From contig JAQBQB010000026.1 of assembly GCA_028287235.1 (NCBI GenBank), positions 124,001-188,000 of the forward strand: a stretch of DNA of 64,000 bases. The letters are read 5' to 3'. The translations under genes were made by a program, and so were the position numbers. This DNA comes from Gemmatimonadota bacterium. Lineage in GTDB: Bacteria; Gemmatimonadota; Gemmatimonadetes; Gemmatimonadales; Gemmatimonadaceae. Shown piece after piece: positions 58,549-64,000 of this stretch (positions within the stretch are counted from its first letter, which is position 1; each line of letters starts with the position of its first letter). The notes under the pieces were generated by a model. That model saw nothing but the letters and a program-made list of their open reading frames with translations. It did not search any database and was not told the origin of the DNA.

Positions 58549-60162
58549 GTGAAAAAATTCATTCGGCCCGCGAGCGCGGTGGCGCTGTTCGGCATGATCG
58601 CGCTGCCACTTAAGGCGCAAACACAATTGCAGCAGTCCGTCGGCTTTCTCGATGTAGGGAGTGAGAAAGAGCGGGTTTTGCGGGTGCTGCAAATACTAGG
58701 CGATGTGCCGCTGTATCCATGGTCGATCAGGCAACTGTCGCCTAGTGAGCAGGACAGACTCAGGCCGAAAACGCCAGCCGCCGTGGCGTTGTTGCCGGCG
58801 GAGTCGCGGGTGAGGACGTTCGGAGCGCTAAAGGTGAAGGTGCTTCCGATCGAGGCGCAGGCGATCTACAACTCAGCGTTTCCCTACGGCTTTAACGACG
58901 GTCCGATCTGGGCGGGGAAGGGGCTAACCGGCGCGCTTGAGGGCGGTATCGCGGCGCGGATCGGGCCGTTGTCGTTCCAGCTAGAGCCGATGGTGTTCGA
59001 TGCGCAAAACGCGGCGTTTCCCCTCGCACCGGGGACAACGCCACAGAGCCCGGTAAGCGGGTATTACGGCGGAACGATCGACCTTCCGCAACGGTTCGGT
59101 GACAGGGCATACCGTCGATTCGATCTCGGTCAGAGCAGCGTACGCTTGGACGTTGGCCCGGTAGCGGCCGAGTTCTCAACGGCGAATCAATGGTGGGGCC
59201 CTGCACTCGAGAGCCCGTTGATACTCGGAAACAACGCGCCAGGATATCTGCACGCGAGTATCGGCACAGCCCATCCGGTCAACATCGGCGTCGGAAGCGT
59301 GCACGGCCATGTCGTTTGGGGGCGGTTGGAACAGAGTCCGTATGCATCGATTCAAGGTCCCGACTCGCTTCGTTTCATGTCAGGCTTTGTGGGGGTGTTC
59401 GAGCCAAAAGGAATTCCCGGACTCGAACTTGGCGCCGCCCGCTTTTTTCATTCGCCGTGGCCGACGAACGGACTGAGTCACGCGTCATTCAGTCGACCGT
59501 TCGAAGGAATACTCAAGGCCTCGCTCGAAAGCACTACCAATCCGACCGGAGTCGACGCTGACAACCAACTAGCGTCTGTCTTCGCCCGATGGGCATTCCC
59601 TCAGAGTGGTCTTGAAGTCTACGGGGAATACGGGCGTGAAGATCACAACATCGATTCGCGCGACCTTTGGCAAGAGCCCGACCACGATGCAGGTTATACA
59701 ATTGGTCTTCAACGCGGATGGCACCATTCATCTAGTGCGCTACTCGTGGTGCGAGGCGAGGTCCTCAATACACGACTCTCCGCGCTTGGCCAAGGACGAT
59801 TACAGGCGCCGTGGTACGTTCATGGCGTTTTGACACAAGGTCACACCGAGCTTGGTCAGCTTCTCGGCGCTCCTGGTGGGTTTGGCGGTAGTGGGGCTAC
59901 AGTTGCCCTCGATTCGTATTCGCCAAACGGGCGATGGACGATCCGTTGGGATCGCATTGCGCGCGCAGAAGGTCGAGCGAACGACGGTTCGCCGATTCCG
60001 GCTACCAGTGACATACTTCACTCGGTTGGTTTGGAACGAGAAATCGTTCGGGGTCCGATATCGTACATTCTTCAGGCGCACGCTGTTTGGGATCTCAACC
60101 GTGATCTTGCCGGTGACCGATTCAATTCGAATCTGACTGCGACGGTCCGCGCAGCGTGGTGA
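58549..60162 (+). CDS. Wzi-like capsule-assembly outer-membrane protein
   Basis: A 537-residue exported protein starting at GTG (KKFIRPASAVALFGMIALPL). It shares with the 56781 protein the landmarks AIYNSAFPYGFNDGPIWAGKGL and NQWWGPALESPLILGNNAPG, and the FARWAFPQSGLEVYGEY block (FWRWVFPESGFEFYGEW there). Overall identity is modest, so the two are old paralogues rather than a recent duplication. Codon use is less GC-biased than in upstream genes. It may serve the polymer made by the second EPS locus that follows. Confidence 0.77.
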   Translation: MKKFIRPASAVALFGMIALPLKAQTQLQQSVGFLDVGSEKERVLRVLQILGDVPLYPWSIRQLSPSEQDRLRPKTPAAVALLPAESRVRTFGALKVKVLPIEAQAIYNSAFPYGFNDGPIWAGKGLTGALEGGIAARIGPLSFQLEPMVFDAQNAAFPLAPGTTPQSPVSGYYGGTIDLPQRFGDRAYRRFDLGQSSVRLDVGPVAAEFSTANQWWGPALESPLILGNNAPGYLHASIGTAHPVNIGVGSVHGHVVWGRLEQSPYASIQGPDSLRFMSGFVGVFEPKGIPGLELGAARFFHSPWPTNGLSHASFSRPFEGILKASLESTTNPTGVDADNQLASVFARWAFPQSGLEVYGEYGREDHNIDSRDLWQEPDHDAGYTIGLQRGWHHSSSALLVVRGEVLNTRLSALGQGRLQAPWYVHGVLTQGHTELGQLLGAPGGFGGSGATVALDSYSPNGRWTIRWDRIARAEGRANDGSPIPATSDILHSVGLEREIVRGPISYILQAHAVWDLNRDLAGDRFNSNLTATVRAAW

Positions 60163-60339
60163 TCTGCATGCCGACCGCGGGATTCTCAGCCGGACGAGCC
60201 GGCTAACGCATTCGGAAATTTCGCAATTAGCCGCTTCCGCGCGAAGGTGATGCGAACGAGAGCGCCGTTAGCCACAGCTTGACAGACTCCACGTTCCCTT
60301 CGATGTTCATGCGTTGAACGTGCCTTCTTCTGAGTTCGA

Positions 60340-60681
60340 ATGCAAACCGCTGCGCCCGTGACCGATTCATCGCTGCTGGGTGTCCTTCGTCTGCTCGATG
60401 CGAGTCCAAGTCGAACGCAACGAGAAGTCGCACATGAACTTGGGATGAGCCTTGGTAAAGCGAACTACGTGTTGAGAGCATTGCTCAACAAGGGGTTCGT
60501 AAAGGTTCAAAATTTCCGTAGCAGTTCCAACAAGCGAAGCTACGCCTATCTCCTCACGCCCGAAGGCGTTAGCGCGAAGGCCGAGCTAACGCGACAGTTC
60601 TTGGCTCGGAAGATTGATGAGTACGACGCCCTCGGTCTCGAAATCGAGCGGTTGAAAGCAGAGAGTAGGTTTCTAGGCTAG
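60340..60681 (+). CDS. MarR-family EPS-associated transcriptional regulator
   Basis: A 113-residue winged-helix protein: LLGVLRLLDASPSRTQREVAHELGMSLGKANYVLRALLNKGFVKV, a wing with FRSSSNKRSYAYLLTPEGVSAKAELT, and a final helix. The G-K-x-N-Y-x-L-x-A-L-x-x-K-G motif is characteristic of the MarR-type regulators that mark the start of EPS loci in Proteobacteria and others. It is followed by an RfaH-like NusG paralogue, which is the standard arrangement. The 177 bases upstream show no feature I can name. Confidence 0.85.
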   Translation: MQTAAPVTDSSLLGVLRLLDASPSRTQREVAHELGMSLGKANYVLRALLNKGFVKVQNFRSSSNKRSYAYLLTPEGVSAKAELTRQFLARKIDEYDALGLEIERLKAESRFLG

Positions 60682-60695
60682 TAATGACAGGCCTG

Positions 60696-60715
60696 CTCGG
60701 CAGCATTTTGCCGAG
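60696..60715 (+). promoter_or_regulatory. Hairpin before the NusG-like gene
   Basis: CTCGGCA and TGCCGAG separated by six bases (gcattt), 14 bases after the MarR stop. It has no T-run, so it is not a normal terminator. It could be an RNA structure read by the NusG-like protein encoded next. A second weaker inverted pair, gtgag and ctcac, lies around 60752-60778. Position is suggestive only. Confidence 0.35.
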
Positions 60716-60794
60716 GACCACTGGCCTGACTTCACGTTTCTTAATTACTGACGGTGAGACACGACTATGTGACTCACCTTGCAGTCGGGTATCC

Positions 60795-61376
60795 ATGACC
60801 GAGATCGTCGAGACTTCTGAAGATCACGGAAGCCCATGGTTCGTGATCTGGGCGGAATCGCGCGCTGAGAAGAAGGTAGAAAAGCGAATCGCCGCGCTCG
60901 GGCTAACTCCTTGGCTTCCGGTCGTTAGAGAGCGCCATCGCTGGAGTGATCGCTGGCGGGACGTGGAGCGTCCACTATTCCCCGGCTATCTCTTTGCGCG
61001 GGCGTCGAACGCAGATTTGCATCAGGTCCTCAGAATTCCAGGCGTACTCACCGTTGTGAAGCAAGGCGGCAAGCCGGCGCTTCTCACCGACACTTTTGTC
61101 AAATCATTGCGCGATGCGATTGGGCGCGCGGGTGTTTCGCCGGAGGCCGTTGATGGCAGCGTCGAGTACTCAGCTGGTGATGAGGTGATTGTGCAGGAGG
61201 GCGCGCTTCGAGGCGTCCGAGGCATCGTGCAGGAGCGGCGAAGTGGTCGACAACTCGTCCTGTGGGTGGCTGAGATCGGCCGCGGAGTCGCATTTACCAT
61301 TGGTTCGGCCTTGGTGAGCGCCGCGCGAGACGCAGGGATTCAGCTTTCGCCGAACCTGACCGAAGTCTCGAAATGA
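60795..61376 (+). CDS. RfaH/UpxY-like specialised NusG paralogue
   Basis: A 193-residue protein with an NGN domain (PWFVIWAESRAEKKVEKRIAA, then ERPLFPGYLFARAS, VLRIPGVLTVVKQGGKPA) and a C-terminal KOW domain (YSAGDEVIVQEGALRGVRGIV). Such paralogues ride with RNA polymerase to prevent early termination in long capsule and EPS operons. It is encoded at the head of the second polysaccharide locus and its stop overlaps the Wzz start (ATGA). The ATG at MTEIVETS is chosen because the 37 codons upstream contain the intergenic hairpin. Confidence 0.88.
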   Translation: MTEIVETSEDHGSPWFVIWAESRAEKKVEKRIAALGLTPWLPVVRERHRWSDRWRDVERPLFPGYLFARASNADLHQVLRIPGVLTVVKQGGKPALLTDTFVKSLRDAIGRAGVSPEAVDGSVEYSAGDEVIVQEGALRGVRGIVQERRSGRQLVLWVAEIGRGVAFTIGSALVSAARDAGIQLSPNLTEVSK

Positions 61377-62455
61377 CCGACATCGATTTGCACGACAATG
61401 GGGAGATTTCGCTCTTTTCCGTCGGCACGACGCTGATACGAAACCGCTGGCGGGTTGGGCTGTGGTCAATCATCGGCGGCGTTCTCGCGGTGCTGTCCCT
61501 TTGGTCGAACCGGCCAGTCTATAAGGCGTCCGCCTCCTTCGTGCCGCAAGGCAATGATGCGGGCCGCTCTGGTCTTGCCAGCCTCGCTGGGCAGTTCGGA
61601 GTTTCGCTTCCGACCAACAGCAGCCAGTCGCTGTCACCGGAATTCTATTCGCAGCTACTGGTCTCTAGGGTGTTGTTGTTGCCGATCGTGCGGGATTCGT
61701 TCGTTGTCCCAGAAGTGAGCAACAAGGCGATCGGTTTTACTGACTTGTTCGGGATTCGTGACGCCTCCCCCGATGGTCGTCAAGACAAAGCAATTGCGGC
61801 GCTACGATCTGCCGTCGGCGTGTCGATAGGAAAGTCGACAGGAGTGGTCGCAGTAACGGTGACGACGCAATGGCGTAGCGCCTCGTTGGCTCTGGCGACC
61901 GCACTCGTAAACGGCATCAATGAATACAACCAGCGCACACGTCAGGGGCAAGCCGCGGAAGAGCGTCGCTTCGTCGAAGGACGACTCGAATTGGCGAAAG
62001 CGGATCTCCGGCAGGCTGAGGACCGCCTTGAGGGTTTTCTAACCACCAATCGACAGTTTAATAGTTCGTCGGAATTGACGTTTGAGCACGACCGAATCCA
62101 GCGGGACGTTACGTTGAAGCAACAGGTATATACGTCGTTAACACAGGCGTACGAGGACGCCCGTATTCACGAAGTCCGCGATACGCCCGTGATTACCGTC
62201 TTTGAGGCACCCTCAGTTCCCGCCGTGCCCGAGCCTCGCGGACGCTTGAACCGCTTAATAGAGGGCGTGTTCCTTGGCGGCATCCTCGGTGCGATCGTGG
62301 CATTGTTCTCGAGTATGGTCAGTGGAGGTCACGCTCCTCACGATGCTGCCGCGCAGGAGTTCGTCACCGCGCTTGATGAGGCACGTACACAGCTGTTACG
62401 GCCGGCGCGCAAGTTGGTTGGACGTGGTCGCAGTGCGTCGCGTGATGGTTCGTAA
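61373..62455 (+). CDS. Wzz-like chain-length determinant
   Basis: A 360-residue inner-membrane protein. Helix 1 is VGLWSIIGGVLAVLSLWSN, followed by RPVYKASASFVPQGND, and the periplasmic coiled coil is RQGQAAEERRFVEGRLELAKADLRQAEDRLE (landmark VEGRLELAKADLRQ). The Pro-rich VFEAPSVPAVPEPRGRLNRL precedes helix 2 (GVFLGGILGAIVALFSSMV). No kinase domain. It sets polymer length for the second EPS system. A short cytoplasmic tail ends RGRSASRDGS. Confidence 0.87.
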   Translation: MTDIDLHDNGEISLFSVGTTLIRNRWRVGLWSIIGGVLAVLSLWSNRPVYKASASFVPQGNDAGRSGLASLAGQFGVSLPTNSSQSLSPEFYSQLLVSRVLLLPIVRDSFVVPEVSNKAIGFTDLFGIRDASPDGRQDKAIAALRSAVGVSIGKSTGVVAVTVTTQWRSASLALATALVNGINEYNQRTRQGQAAEERRFVEGRLELAKADLRQAEDRLEGFLTTNRQFNSSSELTFEHDRIQRDVTLKQQVYTSLTQAYEDARIHEVRDTPVITVFEAPSVPAVPEPRGRLNRLIEGVFLGGILGAIVALFSSMVSGGHAPHDAAAQEFVTALDEARTQLLRPARKLVGRGRSASRDGS

Positions 62456-62515
62456 GCGACTTGCTGAAGGCGGCCGCGGTCGCATGCCGCCGAGCCGACC
62501 GCGCGTATCCGGCGA

Positions 62516-64000
62516 ATGATGGCGGAACGCGAACCCCGGCGTGACGGCACGGCGCTTTCGGGACTGATGATCGATCTGTTTCAACACATCAGCCGTCGGC
62601 GTCGCTTTCAATTCATTCTATTGTTCGGACTGACGCTCGCGAGTTCCGTTGCCGAAGTAGTCAGTCTCGGCGTAGTCGTGCCGTTCATCGGAATTCTTAC
62701 GCGGCCGGAGCAAGTGTTCGTGCAGCCGCGGCTCTCAAGTCTCGTTCATGCGCTGGGGATTTCGTCGGCATCAGAGCTCGTGCTGCCGCTGACGCTGGCC
62801 TTTGCAGGAGCGGCGTTGGTTGCGGGAGCGCTGCGCGTATCGTTGTTGTGGGTGAGTGTGCGACTATCGACCGTTACAGGCATCGAGCTTGGCATTGAGG
62901 TGTATCGCCGAACGCTATACCAACCGTACCATGTTCATGTCGCGCGAAACAGCAGCGAAATCATTAGCAGTTTGACTCAAAAGGTCGGGATGGCGGCGAA
63001 CGTGCTGATGTCGGTCGTCGCCGTGGTGACATCGGCGATACTGTTTGTCTCAATCTTGATAACGCTGCTTGCAATCAACCCGTTGGTGGCAACTGCCGCG
63101 ATGGGGACAATGGGAGTCGGCTATGCGTTGATCGCTTGGCGAACGCAGCGGCGATTGCTGCGAAATAGTCGGTGCATCGCTGACACGCAAACGACGATTA
63201 TCAAGAACTTGCAAGTCGGTCTCGGCGGAATTCGGGACGTGCTCATCGACGGAAGCCAAGCCTTGCATACCGAGGTATTCGCCCGCGCGATTAAGCAACA
63301 ATCAAACGCTGGTGCCGAGAATACTTTTCTTAATCAGGCGCCCCGATACCTCATGGAAACGCTCGCCATGGTGTTGGTCGCGATCTTTGCGTACGTGACG
63401 AGCAGTCAGGCTGGCAGCGTTGCCGGGACCCTTCCCGTCCTCGCCGCGCTCGCATTGGGCGCGCAACGCCTGCTGCCCCTGTTGCAGTTGATGTACTCAA
63501 ACTGGTCCACGGCGGCGGGCGGCAACGCGGCGTTAGTCGATGTGCTTGTGCTACTTGATCAGCCGTTGCCGCCGGAGGCGGACCTGCCTGCGTCGGCGCC
63601 GTTAGACTTCCGTAATGATATCCGTTTCGAGAATATAAGCTTCAGGTATGGACCTGCCGGATCATGGGTACTTGAAGGCATCGATTTAGTCGTTCCCAAA
63701 GGCGCTCGAGTTGGCTTGATAGGTACCACAGGAAGCGGAAAGAGTACGGCGTTGGACCTGCTTATGGCGCTCCTTGAGCCGACACACGGAGCCATCGTCG
63801 TGGATGGGAAGCCCGTCGTCGGCGAGCTCCGGCGAGCGTGGCAGCGCTCGATCGCTCACGTCCCGCAGAGTATCTATCTCTCAGATTCAACCATCGCCGA
63901 GAACATCGCGTTCGGGATTCCGCGAGAGCTGATAGATAGAAAACGCGTGCGGGAGGCGGCTAGTCAGGCACAGATAGCTGAATTCATCGAAAGTCGCCCC
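62516..64000 (+). CDS. ABC exporter (PglK/MsbA-like), 3' end cut by the window
   Basis: At least 495 residues of a half-transporter running off the window. The transmembrane part has about six helices (FILLFGLTLASSVAEVVSLGVVVPFIGIL at the start, LITLLAINPLVATAAMG midway). The ATPase domain starts IRFENISFRYGPAGSWVLEGIDL with Walker A GTTGSGKST and Q-loop HVPQSIYLSDSTIAENIAFG. The signature and Walker B motifs lie beyond the edge. The I-S-F-R-Y and Y-L-S-D-S-T-I-A-E-N-I pattern is that of lipid-linked oligosaccharide flippases such as PglK. Two adjacent ATGs (62516, 62519) are both possible starts. It probably exports a polysaccharide precursor of the second locus. Confidence 0.87.
   Translation, partial: MMAEREPRRDGTALSGLMIDLFQHISRRRRFQFILLFGLTLASSVAEVVSLGVVVPFIGILTRPEQVFVQPRLSSLVHALGISSASELVLPLTLAFAGAALVAGALRVSLLWVSVRLSTVTGIELGIEVYRRTLYQPYHVHVARNSSEIISSLTQKVGMAANVLMSVVAVVTSAILFVSILITLLAINPLVATAAMGTMGVGYALIAWRTQRRLLRNSRCIADTQTTIIKNLQVGLGGIRDVLIDGSQALHTEVFARAIKQQSNAGAENTFLNQAPRYLMETLAMVLVAIFAYVTSSQAGSVAGTLPVLAALALGAQRLLPLLQLMYSNWSTAAGGNAALVDVLVLLDQPLPPEADLPASAPLDFRNDIRFENISFRYGPAGSWVLEGIDLVVPKGARVGLIGTTGSGKSTALDLLMALLEPTHGAIVVDGKPVVGELRRAWQRSIAHVPQSIYLSDSTIAENIAFGIPRELIDRKRVREAASQAQIAEFIESRP

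Noticed and set aside
60163-60794. JUMPstart/ops element
   Set aside because: No ggcggtagc-type core was found near the second EPS locus.
1-64000. tRNA, rRNA, integrase or transposase genes
   Set aside because: None recognised on either strand. The lower-GC end has no visible integration site within the window.

Overview
The window is GC-rich bacterial chromosome (sampled lines about 65-70% GC, falling to about 50-55% after roughly 58.4 kb). Several features fit Gemmatimonadota, probably a soil or sediment lineage: large Ser/Thr kinases fused to TolB-like and TPR regions, many small secreted proteins ending in AQ-type signal peptides, and dense short repeats of the type gtcatcctgagcgcagcga. 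The phylum call is inference, because no rRNA or tRNA gene was found.

Layout. 1-6.9 kb holds an esterase fragment, a SNF2-type ATPase, an orphan XRE regulator between inverted copies of a 100-base palindrome, a PEBP-like protein and a membrane Ser/Thr kinase. 7.3-9.4 kb is a cysteine-leader attenuator driving a siroheme sulfite/nitrite reductase and a tiny zinc-finger protein. 9.5-16.0 kb is a run of secreted or housekeeping enzymes (hydrolase, M20 peptidase, metallophosphoesterase, DinB, PadR). 16.1-19.7 kb is a methionine/cysteine operon, metX-metB-cysK, with translationally coupled genes behind a SAM-II riboswitch with terminator and then a Met-rich leader peptide with a second terminator. 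19.8-29.9 kb carries regulators, a lactate permease, an epimerase, a second kinase, a histidine phosphatase, an FAD/Rieske oxidoreductase and another epimerase.

30-57 kb is an envelope polysaccharide and lipid cluster: methyltransferases, a Wzi-like protein, a polysaccharide deacetylase, a flippase-like membrane protein, a three-gene minus-strand set (GNAT acyltransferase, serine palmitoyltransferase, GT4) that looks like a glycosphingolipid operon, a PAP2 phosphatase, SLBB export proteins, four glycosyltransferases (three GT9 and one GT2), two phosphoglycosyl transferases, a Wzc-like protein with an eroded kinase domain, a Wzy-like polymerase and a Wzx-like flippase. After 58.4 kb, where base composition drops, a second exopolysaccharide locus begins: Wzi-like protein, EPS-associated MarR regulator, RfaH/UpxY-like NusG paralogue, Wzz, and an ABC exporter cut by the window end.

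Two themes stand out. First, sulfur amino-acid synthesis is controlled by three separate RNA-level attenuators (Cys leader; SAM-II aptamer; Met leader). Second, a REPIN-like short repeat occurs as at least twelve arrays, and six of them have been absorbed into coding sequences. The in-gene tandem arrays I could measure have periods divisible by three, whereas some intergenic arrays have a 20-base period.
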